From contig BFEA01000012.1 of the NCBI GenBank assembly GCA_003427395.1, forward strand, positions 1,001,870 through 1,036,565: DNA of 34,696 bases. Reading direction: 5' to 3'. Positions within the stretch are counted from its first letter, which is position 1. The number at the start of each line of letters is the position of its first letter. Of the stretch, positions 10,686 to 20,489 are shown piece by piece. The notes beneath the pieces were generated by a model. That model did not search any database. It was not told the origin of the DNA and saw nothing but the letters and a program-made list of their open reading frames with translations. The position numbers were made by a program, and so were the translations under genes. The stretch comes from Chara braunii. Lineage: Eukaryota > Streptophyta > Charophyceae > Charales > Characeae.

Positions 10686-11515
10686 AGAAAAATAGCAACA
10701 GCGAGATGACATTTCCAGATTCCACCAACACATTGAAACCCAGATAGTTACACCGCGTCCGGAGAGCATCATTGCACCAATAATACGTCAATGGAGATTC
10801 GTGGTATCAAAACCGAATGTTAATGGGAGCTTTCTCCCGTTACCATCACCATCGGTGTCCTGGCCCTTCCTCCCTACTTGGAGCTTGGCGCCCAGCCTAC
10901 CCCCTATACAGCTACTACTAGCGTACTAATTGACAACGCATTTGTCGACATCAGCAGCCAACGCAGTTATTTGAAGATGTCGCCCATGCAGATTACCACC
11001 AATACAAGGTACGTGTCCTCACGTCGTCAACATCATCATCATCATCATTATCATCATCATCCCATCATCATCATGATCCTCCCATCATCATCATCCTCCT
11101 CCCTCTCATCTCCTCCTTCTCTCTCCTTTCTCCTTCCTCCTTCTCCATCTCCTCTCTCCTATCTCCTTTCCCTCTCTCTCTCCTCTTTCTGTTATATGCC
11201 CAAATGCGTAATGTACGTAATGACCGAGGATCTGCAATGTGATGAAAAAGGTTGTATGGACAATGCGGTGCGACGAGAATCCCGCCAAGCAATGTGCTCC
11301 TCCGATACGTGACGATGCCGATTAGCGCAGGGAAGACTTAGATACTATACTGACCTGACCGGGACTTACCTCATTCACGTAGTACAAAGTAGCGAAGCAG
11401 AATGCTAGAATGCTGATAACTAGCCCAATCAATGTTTGAATTCAGACCAAACATGCATCGTACCTATCGTCAGGCAAAAAGGAGCCTGGCGCTGTACACT
11501 GGAAGAAAGCGCCAG
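10686..11515. other. Unassigned sequence with a CAT tract and a CT-rich block
   Basis: A plus-strand frame at 10878-11312 (MELGAQPTPYTATTSVLIDN...) begins in a segment related to the 9741-10031 repeat, then passes through CAT repeats (about 11028-11095) and CT-rich sequence (about 11095-11190). Its His/Ser/Pro content comes from those tracts. I do not accept it as a gene. Confidence 0.45.
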
Positions 11516-11688
11516 GTCCGATCATACACAGACGAAGAGGATGGGATCAGACGAAAGGAGGGAGAAAAAGATGGGTATGTCATCAACACCAGTCCGTGAT
11601 ACAGGTCCCAAATAACCCCCGCTCAATGTCTGAACCCCAATGTCGAGTCTGGATCCGATGTCGTCAAGTCTCTGGTCACAACTCTCTC

Positions 11689-11783
<95 letters not shown>

Positions 11784-11784
11784 N

Positions 11785-11868
<84 letters not shown>

Positions 11869-12226
11869 GCACTCTCACATCACTACTATGTTATCAGTAT
11901 CGCAATGATGGCAAGCACAGCTACGCAGAGAATGGGGCTAACCCACGCATTTCTAACACTCTCTCTCTCTCTTGCACACACACACACACGCACACGCTTA
12001 CGTACACAAGCGCAGTGTATATTCCCATGTTGTAGCCGTAGATTCATCCAATTTTTGCTCCTCCTCTCGGATCGGAGGAGCGACAATGGGCGGAGCAAGT
12101 GGTGGTGTATATTTCCATGTTGTAGCGGTAGATTCATTATTTTATTTATTTATCTATTTATTTATCTATTTATTTATTTATTTATTTATATTTTGTTTTA
12201 TTTTGTTTTATCCTATTGATGGAGGT
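11516..12226 (+). repeat. Composite microsatellite module, copy 1
   Basis: The order is a unique block (CAGACGAAGAGG ... TCTGGATCCGATGTC), a (CT)n run at 11694-11867, CT and CA runs at about 11957-11996, GTAGATTCATT, a (TTTA)n run at about 12136-12190, and CTATTGATGG. The same order recurs at 12433-12808. An N at 11784 inside the CT run shows that the assembled length of that run is uncertain. The poly-Ser/Leu and poly-Arg/Glu frames crossing it are artefacts. Confidence 0.85.
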
Positions 12227-12432
12227 CTTGCATTGTATGAACGAAACAATCAGCATTCAATCTGCTTGGCAGTTGCTCTTCGGGTGGGGTCTTGTCGGGA
12301 GTGGCATTGACATGAGAGTCAATTGTCGGGCCCGCATCTTGGAGTATTTCCAGGAAGGCCAAAGGCAAAGAAGAAATGAAGTAGCGCGTGTCAGAGTCAC
12401 ATAGTGGACAGCTGGGCGCAACCCCCTCGTAT
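12227..12432. other. Spacer between the two composite modules
   Basis: About 200 bases of non-repetitive sequence joining the two module copies. No ORF is credible. Confidence 0.4.
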
Positions 12433-12691
12433 ACACAGACGAAGAAAATGAGATTAGACGAAAAAGAGGAAGGGATCAGACGAAAGGAGGGGAGAGATGG
12501 GAATTTCGTCAACAGCAAGCCTTTGTCACCGATCCCAAATAATCCCTCGTTGCCATGTCTGAAGTCTCAAAGTCGAATCTGGATCCGATGTCACCAAGCT
12601 CTGTCTCTCCTCTCGTAGTCTGCAGATGCAATGAAGCCAGGTAGCGAGAGGGTGAGGAGAGATGGTGGACTTAGAAGAGAAAGAAGAAGAA

Positions 12692-12730
<39 letters not shown>

Positions 12731-12808
12731 GATAGTGAATGCGTCCACGTTCTAGCAGTAGATTCATTAGATTTTATTTATTTATTTATTTATTTTATTT
12801 ATTCTATT
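12433..12808 (+). repeat. Composite microsatellite module, copy 2
   Basis: A shorter version of the 11516-12226 module. The CAGACGAAG and TCTGGATCCGATGTC landmarks, CCCAAATAAYCCC, a short CT run then (CA)n at about 12690-12730, GTAGATTCATTA, (TTTA)n at about 12772-12800 and CTATTGATGG appear in the same order. The array lengths differ while the unique anchors match. Confidence 0.85.
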
Positions 12809-12996
12809 GATGGGTGTAAGTCGAGCAATTGACGACTTACCTGTTCTCTCCTCTCCAACGTCGTCGTCGTCACTATCGTTTTTGGAGCCATCGTCGTCGC
12901 CGGAGTCGTCGTCAGTTGTCGTCGTCCTCGTGGTCACCACTATCCGACAGCATGCTCAGGTACATTCTCTCCTATCCCCCCCCCCTCTCTCCTGCA

Positions 12997-12997
<1 letters not shown>

Positions 12998-13054
<57 letters not shown>
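12998..13054 (+). repeat. (CTT)n microsatellite
   Basis: About 57 bases of pure CTT/TTC on the plus strand. Frames through it give poly-Phe or poly-Ser. Confidence 0.96.
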
Positions 13055-13057
<3 letters not shown>

Positions 13058-13299
13058 CTATTCCTATACTACTTTTCGGCGCGCGCGGCCATCTTCTTCC
13101 CGTTTCTCCCCCCCGTGCGCTAGCTCTCTCTCTTCGCCTCTCGGTCTCCTTTGCTGCATCTTGCTCCTTCCTCCTCGCATCGCCCCCTTTCTTACGATCG
13201 CGTTGTAACTACTTCCATTGTAGTGGTTCGGTCGTAACTCCCACTCGCGCTCGCTTTCACCTTCCTATCCTTCTCCCCTTTCCCTGCACGTCTTCTTCA

Positions 13300-13520
13300 C
13301 TACCCTTCACTCGCGGTTCCCTTCGTTGTTAGCGTGGCCGCACTCCGACTCACGCTCGCAACTGCCCGTTCACCACTTTGCTTGCCCGTAGACTCTACCC
13401 TTGCTCTCTTCTCACGAGCACGCCGGGCCAAGCCACGTTCGAAGTTTGCTATCGTGGCGGATTATCGAGGATTCTACTGGGAACGAATCTGCCCGAAAAT
13501 CAGGGCAGATGCAACAAGGT
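13300..13520 (+). other. Candidate exon ending at a perfect 5' splice site
   Basis: A plus-strand frame is open across this segment and ends at ACAAG followed by GTAAGTC (13516-13524), a textbook donor. The encoded N-terminal part is Arg/Leu/Ala/Ser-rich with few acids, resembling an organelle targeting peptide, followed by SKFAIVADYRGFYWERICPK. There is no in-frame ATG close upstream (the frame's first usual start is GTG at 13334) and the upstream sequence is CT-rich, so coding status is unproven. Confidence 0.25.
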
Positions 13521-13698
13521 AAGTCTTATCGGAGAGCTCACGTAAAAGGAAGGAAATTTAATAATAATAATAATAATAATAACTCAACAAGAAATAAAAG
13601 AAAATAGGAAATCCAAAAGAAAGAAAATAACAAAATCTAACAAGAATCTAATTGCTAACTACCGTAGACTGCCAAGTGTTGTGCCCCCGTTTCCAAAC

Positions 13699-13765
13699 GG
13701 GGCTAACTGTAATCTACTGACTCTTCCTAACTCGGATCTCTAGGTCGCGGGTTCGAGCCCCAGCC
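13699..13765 (+). tRNA. tRNA-Lys-like remnant (pseudogene or SINE head)
   Basis: GGTCGCGGGTTCGAGCCCCA (13743-13762) differs by one base from the T-arm region I know from eukaryotic tRNA-Lys, and CTCTT upstream matches the anticodon loop area (CUU). The B box GGTTCGAGCC is intact. The D arm is not recognisable, the T stem pairs only 3 of 5, and no acceptor stem forms, so it cannot be a working tRNA. A hairpin (CCCCGTTT and AAACGGGG) lies just before it at 13683-13703. Confidence 0.5.
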
Positions 13766-13807
13766 AACTGAATGCAGGGTAAAATGTGACTAAGCTCCTT
13801 GCCAAAA

Positions 13808-13887
13808 GGAGCTAGCTCAGGGTCAGGGATTCGATCCTTGAGTCTGTCGCCTGATAGTCTGACCCCAAACCTACTGAGCTAACTCCC
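13808..13887 (-). tRNA. tRNA-like remnant with A and B boxes (SINE head candidate)
   Basis: Read on the minus strand, it starts GGGAGTTAGCTCAGTAGG, a perfect A box, and carries GGATCGAATCC, a B box with one change, about 40 bases later. The D stem (CTCA with TGGG) and a 4-of-5 T stem can form. The acceptor stem does not close and no clear anticodon stem is present. This fits a tRNA-derived SINE or decayed pseudogene transcribed by RNA polymerase III, not a functional tRNA. Confidence 0.5.
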
Positions 13888-13959
13888 ACTTCGAAAAGTA
13901 AAAGAGCAGCTCTAGTATCTATAGAGCTCAGGCTCAGCCCAACTAGCAGCATGAGCCTA

Positions 13960-14440
13960 TTTCGAAGTTTGTGTGTGTGTAAGCTTGCTGGTCTGCACGC
14001 CTATCTGAGTGCCTTGTCAGCCAGAGCGTGCGTGTGTGTCCCGCAAGGGCACCTAGTTATCCGAAAGGCCCGAAGAGCGGGTACTAACCGTAGCCGCGTC
14101 ATTTGAGGGTCGCGGTGGGAAAGTCATTAGGTAGCGGGGTAAACCCACACACTTAGAACAACGGGAAAACACTCAAGTAGCAGGTAGTTCGGTACCACAT
14201 TGAGTAGACCTGTCGGGTACTCGAGGCCGATCAGAAGAAGACAAAGTAGGCATTTCCAGAGGCCGAGTACCGTCAGTTAGGCGGGTACCGGTTCCAGTAG
14301 TACGAGTCTAGGCCCTGTGCGGATGATATCAGAGTTTGCAACGGTGTCTCCCTCTGCAGAGGGACGAAGGCACCGGTCGCTCGGGTAGTCATGCGGTCAG
14401 GAAGTCACCTCCCAAGGGGCCACTCCCTTTCTACCTACGG
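13960..14440 (+). repeat. Dispersed repeat family Y, copy 1
   Basis: About 480 bases related to 23830-24300, roughly 70-75 percent by eye. Shared landmarks in order are ATCTGAGTGC, GCAAGGG, AAAACACTCAAGT, TACTCGAGGCCG, CAGAAGAAGACAAAGT, ATATCAGAGT and TCCCTCTG. The second copy sits inside an insertion that splits a retroelement, so family Y is mobile or part of something mobile. No protein domain is seen. Confidence 0.8.
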
Positions 14441-14899
14441 GAGGCTGAGCTAGAGCCTCAACCTCGCTTACGGTGCACTAGTAGGGATAAAGGCACCGCT
14501 CGAGCAAATGTCAACAATCGGGGTGCTACCTCAACCCTGATGATCATACACTAATAATTGCTTCGGTCGTACGACCGGGGCGTGTATTAGTTTATTCAGA
14601 CTAATGTATTGACGATTAAGTCTCAGCGTACATCATAGATCTACTCGTCATAACATCAACCCTATTGACCCCTCGACCTCTTCAGTCGAAGGGTATTACT
14701 GCAGATCCTAACCTTCATAGCGTGCGTCATAACAACGCGCGCGTATACTTAATGAAATTTTCTCACCGATTTTTGCCCCGTCCTCAATGGCCGAGGATTT
14801 CGTTTCGATTGTCACGCTCAAGCGTGCACACCCTTTCTATTCCAGACTGGCTCCGTCATGGTAGCCGATGCCGTCACCGTGTCTAATGCAAAGACATGG

Positions 14900-14925
14900 C
14901 AAAATACCCTTGTAAGGGTATTTTG
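14900..14925. repeat. Perfect 26-base palindrome (12-bp arms)
   Basis: CAAAATACCCTT, GT, AAGGGTATTTTG. The core recurs at 15688-15708 (ATACCCTTACAAGGGTAT), where the minus strand encodes YPCKGI. Read minus here it gives a similar KYPYKGI, so this may be a diverged fragment of the same family and not a regulatory palindrome. Confidence 0.7.
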
Positions 14926-15230
14926 TCCGACAACGCTCATACAAATCTTCTCCGCATCATTCCAATTTTAACAGATATCCCGAAGGCCTTTAGCCAGGGC
15001 GAGCCCCCGCGGGTCTTTCAAAATTTACTTGCAAGCAATAGGCTAGCCCTTAAACAGGTTTGAGTTGCACCGCCTTGCCATGGTTATGGGTTGAAAAATT
15101 ACCACCCGCAACCTTTCTCCACGTTTTGTTTTTTGTCAAATATCTCTCACATTCAAAATTGGCGGCCAAATGGACGTAGCTAAGTCCTGGACAACCATTG
15201 GCTGCCTTTTTTATGTCTGACGCCCGTTCT

Positions 15231-15313
15231 GAGGAGTGCTAGCTCAGTGCCAAGGCTGAGGGGGAAGAACAACTCGTGATAATCACGAGTTGAAATCCCG
15301 ACAGTCCCAAAGC
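15231..15313 (+). tRNA. tRNA-like remnant with strong internal hairpin
   Basis: GGAGTGCTAGCTCAGTGCC gives an A-box-like start, and GTTGAAATCCCG about 55 bases later is a degenerate B box. Between them lies a perfect hairpin at 15270-15292 (CAACTCGTGAT, A, ATCACGAGTTG). The architecture resembles the minus-strand remnant at 13808-13887. It is probably a tRNA-derived SINE head; no cloverleaf closes. Confidence 0.35.
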
Positions 15314-15579
15314 GAGGTGCAAAACGTACTCCGAGTTTGGAGATGTTTTATTAAAATTTTGTCAAATAAAACAATATGAACACATTCATGCACATGGCGT
15401 AGTTGCCCAACTACTCAAAGAAAAAATTTCAAGGCCGACAAAAATCATTTACACTACCAAAAAAATATTGGCGAAAACTGCAAAATACAGGTTTTGTCTT
15501 GTTCATTAGCCTAACAGTGCCCTTGGAGGCACAACCATGAACTGTTCAAATACAAACCAAAGTTAAAATCCAAATGGAT
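15314..15579. other. Noncoding, nothing recognised
   Basis: AT-rich sequence between a tRNA-like remnant and the minus-strand CKGIRA fragment. No feature is supported. Confidence 0.4.
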
Positions 15580-15744
15580 TCAGGGCGCGGTGCGGTTAAG
15601 TGTAGCATCACGAAAAATGACTCCCACCACCCTGCTCACCAAATCTGCAGGATGAAAACGAATCTTCCTCTTACCCACGGTGTCAGCGCGAATACCCTTA
15701 CAAGGGTATCCGCCCTGATTTTTGCAAGTGACAGGAAGGCTTGG
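15580..15744 (-). pseudogene. Fragment related to the 5311-5640 hypothetical (CKN-YPCKGIRAD)
   Basis: A 54-codon minus-strand frame ending at a TGA. It begins LPVTCKNQGGYPCKGIRAD, matching LPVSCKNVPKYRCKGIRAN of the 5311-5640 frame over about 19 residues, and both continue into a Pro-containing helical tail (FHPADLVSRVV against IPPELLVHMREL). An in-frame TAA lies just upstream, so only this C-terminal part is present: an exon or a broken copy. Function unknown. Confidence 0.45.
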
Positions 15745-17179
15745 TTAACTTGGATTTTTTAGGGCCTGCGCGGAAAAAGATGCGGGGACTGTCCGCGTGC
15801 GGGCTGAGGACTGTCCGAGTAGGAATGGGTGAGTGCGCACGAAGTTTTAAGGCGCGCGTGTGATTTTGCCATTCCAAGTAGTTGAGATGCCGGGCGTAAT
15901 TGTCCGGCCCGAATTTTTGTATGTTTATTAGACTAAGGATTAAAAGGCTTTGGCTTTTGTTCACCGTGTTCGACCGGCGTTAGACTTGGCGTGTGGAGTG
16001 GAGTAAGTGGTGGCTGCGACAGGACAAATGCGAGACGGCACGGATACTCGGCGGCCGCGCGCACGGTTGAAAAGGAAGGAGAGGTTCGGACCGTTTTCCC
16101 AGCCCTTAGCGGTGGGCCGCACCGCCTATAATGAAATTTTCGCACGAGCTGGTCTCAGGCCTGGGCTTAGCCCTATTGGTTACGGTGTCGGTTTCGTGAG
16201 ACGGAGGTTCGAGGCTCGAGGCCAGCGGACGGCGGTGCTGGAGCGATGGAGCAGCGAGAAGCGGAGGGGTTGAGGGTCCCGCGGGACTATCCCCCTTTGT
16301 TTTGTGGGAGGAGCCCGATCGTGGGCCCGCGCCGCAGGGCAAGGGGGGTTTTGGTAAGGCCCGCAGCCTGGTCCCTTCCGGCGATCCCCTCTCATAATCC
16401 TTTCTGGGTCTTATTTTAGTTTTATCTTTTATTCTATATTATGTCCCTCCCTGTTTACGATCTTAGGGTTATAACGGGGGAGTAGAGGGGAGGGTCGGCT
16501 AACCCTTGGGGAGGCAACAGGGCGTTGGCAGACGCAAGCCCTACGAGATGCCGGTAAAACTGGGGCAATATCGGGAAGGTCCACGACGACAGGCGCGGAG
16601 GAACGGTGTAGGCGGACAGATCCGGGGCCGTACCTAGTCGCGAAGCGGGCTAAGGTGCGCAAGCCCTTCGGGATCTCCGAAAAGATTGGATCGATCCTGA
16701 GAAGATTAGCCTGGCCACTGCGTGAGGGTGACGCGAGCAGATCCGGGAATGAACCCGGGCGTGGGCCAGACCCGATACGTGCAAAAGGGGAAGGAGGCGT
16801 GCCCAACAACTTGCAGTTGCGGAGGCCTAGCGCACGCGTTGGGCATACCCTCCCGAACCTAGCCCCAAAAGAGGGGCATATTCACAAGTAAATATTGCCA
16901 GGGCGGAGTGGCGTTGGGCGGAGCAACGAATGACGCCCCTGTTTCTAATGCCCTCGAACTGTCAGATAGTCGAGGGTCTGATTTATCCTCATTAGATTGA
17001 GCTCCAAAGGGGTGCTTACTTCGGTCAAACCTCTAGAGGTTGAGCCAACCTCCATTTTTAATGAGAGGTTTCTCTAGAACCTCGGTGCCAAAGCCGGATG
17101 GGACATCTTGGGGCCCTCATCCTGAGATGCATGGGCTGCAGGGAAAGGTGTATATATGTTGGACGAGGCGGACCAAATA
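15745..17179. other. GC-rich stretch without a supported gene
   Basis: Several overlapping frames (for example 16007-16273 plus, 16429-16809 minus, 16655-16891 plus) exist because GC-rich DNA has few stops. None has a domain, and plus and minus frames compete. A perfect palindrome, GTCCCGCGGGAC, lies at about 16276-16287. Confidence 0.45.
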
Positions 17180-17195
17180 TTGGTATAGCAAACGT

Positions 17196-18768
17196 TCACT
17201 AGGTTGGTTCTAGCCCCGCTGGATCGTATCACCAGCGAAACTTGGATTGAGTGTCCTACGAGGTATCAAATGGGACTCAGTACAATGTTTCTTAACAATG
17301 TGAATAATGAAAGAGTAGATTCGGAAATAAACGTGATTTTGCATGACATTCGTACTAACTACAGTCACCAAGAATTGGGAAAGATTGCGCGATGGGACAG
17401 ACATGGGGAACTACAGTATGCTTACATTATGGCCAAAGAAAGGACAAACAAAAAAGAAGACCAATTGTCCCTTCATTCCAAAGCCCGTTCCGTGCTGCAC
17501 CAGGAGTCGTGTCCCTAGCTTTGAACTCTTTTATTAGAAATATCAAAGCTCCTCACTTCAATCTCAAAACGATGGGTGACCTTCGGCATGAGATCATAAA
17601 GGTCAATGATAAAGGACCTCTTTCCAAATATGGTATCGTAGCTCTCACCTATGACATCAAAGAAATGTTCACCCAACTACCCCATGAGGTAATTGATTGT
17701 GCGGTGAAGTGGATTATTGAGTGGTTTGTGCAAAAAGGCATACAGTGGATCTGACTCAACACTCGAAAAAATATGGCAACCTTCGGGAAGTCTCATGGAG
17801 AAGGCGGTTGGAAATCCATCAGGCTCACTGCCTTAATCACCTTGACTCAGTTTCAACTGAGACACATTGTGTTCTTGGTCTCAGGTGCTATTCTACGCCA
17901 GAAAAAAACAATTCCTATGGGTGGGAGAGCAAGCCCCGCGTTGGACTGTGTGATGTGTATGTACTCTGAGTACAACTTTATTTCCTCATTTGACGTTGAT
18001 GCTAAATTCATTACAGGGAAAAGATACATTAATGAGTTGCTGCTTTTTTCTTTTTTCAATAAAAATGACCCGGTGGGAAATAAAAAAGTTAATGACCACC
18101 TTGATAAAATTATGCAGTGCTACCGTAAGGAACTTAGCGTGGAACGAACTGATGCAGGTCTGGGCATTCTCGGTTTTTGGAAACTAGGATGATAGTTGCT
18201 GACTTTGATAAAGCACTGTTGGTTTCACACAAGTTCAAAAAATCATGATTCGATTTGGAGCCAAGAACCCCTACGTTTTCGGACTTACAAAAACCCGACC
18301 TCATTCAGGCCTAAAACAAACAAGTTCGCTACCGTAGCTAATACCATCCTCTGAACCACAAATAACTGTAGTGGCATGGGGATGACCTACCTGGGAATAC
18401 TGACGTTGGCTGTCGAAATCGAGAAACTCGGGTACACAAGTCGGACGTTGCGTTCCCGATGTGGGTCATGACCGATTGCGTATCACGGTCCGCCCAATCA
18501 GCACTAATTCGTGGGTGCCTACCTCGCAGGACGATGTGGTGGATAAATCCACTAGGGCTATGCGGCAACCGGTGTTCAGCTACAGGTAAAAACCAGTATT
18601 ATCCTTGCAGGGCTAAAATGGATGCAACGCCGTGATGGAAATAACCCATTTTTGGGCCAGATCCAGGATATTGTGAAAAACGTGGTTAACGTCGCCACTC
18701 CATCGGCACGCCCCACAAACGACAAGGCACGACATCGAACAACTGAGCCTCACACAGGTGACATATAA
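17196..18768 (+). pseudogene. PLE reverse transcriptase, copy 1, inactivated
   Basis: RT motif A (YDIKEMFTQLP), a motif-B-type block IPMGGRASPAL (17911 on) and the catalytic block at 18025 can be read, but the last is YINE where copy 2 has YIDD, so both catalytic Asp are lost. Other breaks are a -1 frame change at A6 (17450-17455), a TGA at 17752-17754 where copy 2 has CGA, and homopolymer length changes after LGILGF that shift and then restore frame. A C-terminal block (AGLKWMQRRDGNNPFLGQIQ) is readable up to the TAA at 18766-18768. A TGA after ANTIL (18352) is shared with copy 2. This protein would have copied element RNA at a nicked target; it cannot now. Confidence 0.9.
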
Positions 18769-18789
18769 TTGGGCCGCAGCACGCAAATG

Positions 18790-19399
18790 GCTCTGCCACA
18801 ATATCGTCTGGGGTAAGCATGACTCACCGCCCGTGAATTCGAGTAACAATGGTATTGCAGCGATGGACATGACCCGGTTCGGGGCCAGTTTCAAGGAAAT
18901 CGATAAATTTTGTTGCTGACTCACGTAATTGGAAAAACAAATATCGGATCCGAAGTCCATAGGCGACATCTTCAAAGGCTCCGACTGTAGATTGTGTTTT
19001 AACTTCTTCAAAGGAAACGTTGTTTTCCAGCTCAGCAACCTGTTTTTCGCAACTCATTTTTCCGTGCCTCATGGTGAGGGATCGTTTGAAGGTAGCTCTG
19101 CCACAATATCGTCTGGGGTAAGCATGACTCACCGCCCGTGAATTCGAGTAACAATGGTATTGCAGCGATGGACATGACCCAGTTCGGGGCCAGTTTCAGG
19201 GAAATCGATAAATTTTGTTGCTGACTCACGTAACTGGAAAAACAAATATCGGATCTGAAGTCCATAGGCGACATCTTCAAAGGCTCTGACTGTAGATTGT
19301 GTTTTAACTTCTTCAAAGGAAACGTTGTTTTCCAGCTCAGCAACCCGTTTTTCGCAACTCATTTTTCCGTGCCTCATGGTGAGGGATCGTTTGAAGGTA
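18790..19399 (+). repeat. 305-bp tandem duplication in the PLE copy 1 3' region
   Basis: The two units, 18790-19094 and 19095-19399, each run from GCTCTGCCACAATATCG to TTTGAAGGTA. I count six differences, all transitions (98 percent identity). Copy 2 has a single counterpart at about 26464-26787. The duplication is therefore private to copy 1 and young relative to the divergence of the two copies. Confidence 0.95.
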
Positions 19400-19940
19400 C
19401 CTATTCGGGAATCAGACTTTATACATCGGAACTAATAGTACGTTGCAGTAGGGAAGCCTAGCCTCCCGCAGGCGGGTTCTTAACTGTGGACCTTTTTGTA
19501 AGCATCTGGCTTAGCGTGTCGGCCTCATACATCTGTATCTTCGTTCTCGGTGACGAGCCGAGCACTAGGAAGGAGGAAGGCAAGTCCTATTTTGTGAGTA
19601 TTTAAGCGGTTGGTAGTAAGGTAGGAATCCTCAATCTGAGTGGTGTATTGAGTGGAAGGGTTGAGTTTTGTAACTACGTGTTATGGAAGAGCGGAGGGGA
19701 CGATGTTGTACGTCACGATATTAATGCTCAATGCATCTTCTTCTATATTTTGGTTCAATTATGTGTAATCATTCTCATGGACCAGAGCCTCAGCGTTGAC
19801 CTTGCCGTAGCTTGGGAATGAGGTTGAGGTGCCGTCTTCATTTAAGCTTACTCTGTGGAGTCATGCTTTTTCTGTACAGCTATTTGATCGATCTATTATC
19901 TGTTATCTTCGATGATTTTCTTTTATCTTTCGTCTTATTA

Positions 19941-19982
19941 GTTCCATAATTTGTTATGGAACACTCGAGCTATTATGCTCGA
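19941..19982 (+). promoter_or_regulatory. Two adjacent hairpins in the PLE leader
   Basis: GTTCCATAA-TTTG-TTATGGAAC (19941-19962, 9-bp perfect arms) is followed two bases later by TCGAGC-TATTAT-GCTCGA (19965-19982, 6-bp perfect arms). They sit about 160 bases after the inferred element start. PLEs often carry hammerhead ribozymes near their ends, but the hammerhead core (CUGANGA ... GAAA) is not present here, so the role is unknown. Confidence 0.6.
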
Positions 19983-20099
19983 CCGTTTACGTAATGGGCG
20001 TATTGGGATTTGCATTTATGTTCATTTATTTTCATTTCTCTTCTCTCCTTTCGTTGTCTCTACCTTTATTCATTCAGTTAATTTAGTATGGATGCGCTC

Positions 20100-20441
20100 T
20101 GTGTAGCATCGTGTTCGGGTTCGGTGACCGAACCCAAACGTTCGGGACCGAACGTGAACGAGCGCCGAAACTCTCCGAACGAGAACATAAAAATATTTAA
20201 AAAAGTTCTCCAAAAAATCTGAAAAGCATATATGTTATGTAAAATAATAATACAAACAACTTTTACCTTGGAGGTATGCTCAAATTCGTAACCAAATTCG
20301 AGTTAAAAATCAAAAATAATTTATTTTTTTTTTTTTTTTTTTGAATATGTTCGGTCGAACACGTTTGGGTGGCGTTCGGACGAACACCCGAACATGTTCG
20401 GACGTTCGAAAAAGCTCTGAACATGTTCAGTGTGCTACACA
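20100..20441. mobile_element. 342-bp TIR MITE with 10-bp target duplication
   Basis: Termini TGTGTAGCA ... TGCTACACA form 9-bp perfect inverted repeats, and GGATGCGCTC is duplicated exactly at 20090-20099 and 20442-20451. The interior is filled with GTTCGG/CCGAAC motifs near both ends (imperfect longer inverted repeats) and a T22-type run at about 20322-20342. A 10-bp duplication suggests a Mutator-like origin; hAT (8 bp) is the alternative. It sits in the leader of PLE copy 2 just before ORF1, so it landed after that copy did. No transposase is encoded. Confidence 0.93.
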
Positions 20442-20489
20442 GGATGCGCTCATGCGATATTAGCTTCGCAAGTCGCAGACCACGAATTT

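Larger units (their letters stand above)
17180..19777 (+). mobile_element. Penelope-like retroelement, copy 1 (5'-truncated)
   Basis: Homology to copy 2 starts near 17187 (AGCAARCGTTCA, then GGTTGGTTCTAG) and ends exactly at 19777 (GTGTAATCATTCTCA), the same 3' base at which copy 2 ends (27164). The GIY-YIG part and ORF1 are missing, consistent with 5' truncation during target-primed reverse transcription, a known PLE behaviour. Copy 2 begins directly after it, giving a head-to-tail tandem, also typical of PLEs. Identity to copy 2 is about 89 percent in sampled blocks. The 3' part holds a 305-bp tandem duplication that copy 2 lacks. Confidence 0.88.

Noticed and set aside
11596-12219. 207-codon Ser/Leu-rich frame.
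   Set aside because: It is created by the (CT)n array and contains the ambiguous base at 11784.
12829-13332. 167-codon Ser/Pro/Arg-rich frame.
   Set aside because: It runs through GTC-rich, C-rich and (CTT)n sequence; the composition is explained by these tracts and no domain is present.
13808-13887. Possible functional tRNA gene.
   Set aside because: A and B boxes are good, but the acceptor ends do not pair and no 5-bp anticodon stem with a 7-base loop forms.
18590-18640. In PLE copy 1 the frame KNQYYPCRAKMDAT resembles the CKN-YPCKGIRAD motif of the 5311 and 15580 frames.
   Set aside because: Copy 2 is not open in that frame there, while another frame (AGLKWMQRRDGNNPF) is open and conserved in both copies. 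The likeness is short and probably chance.
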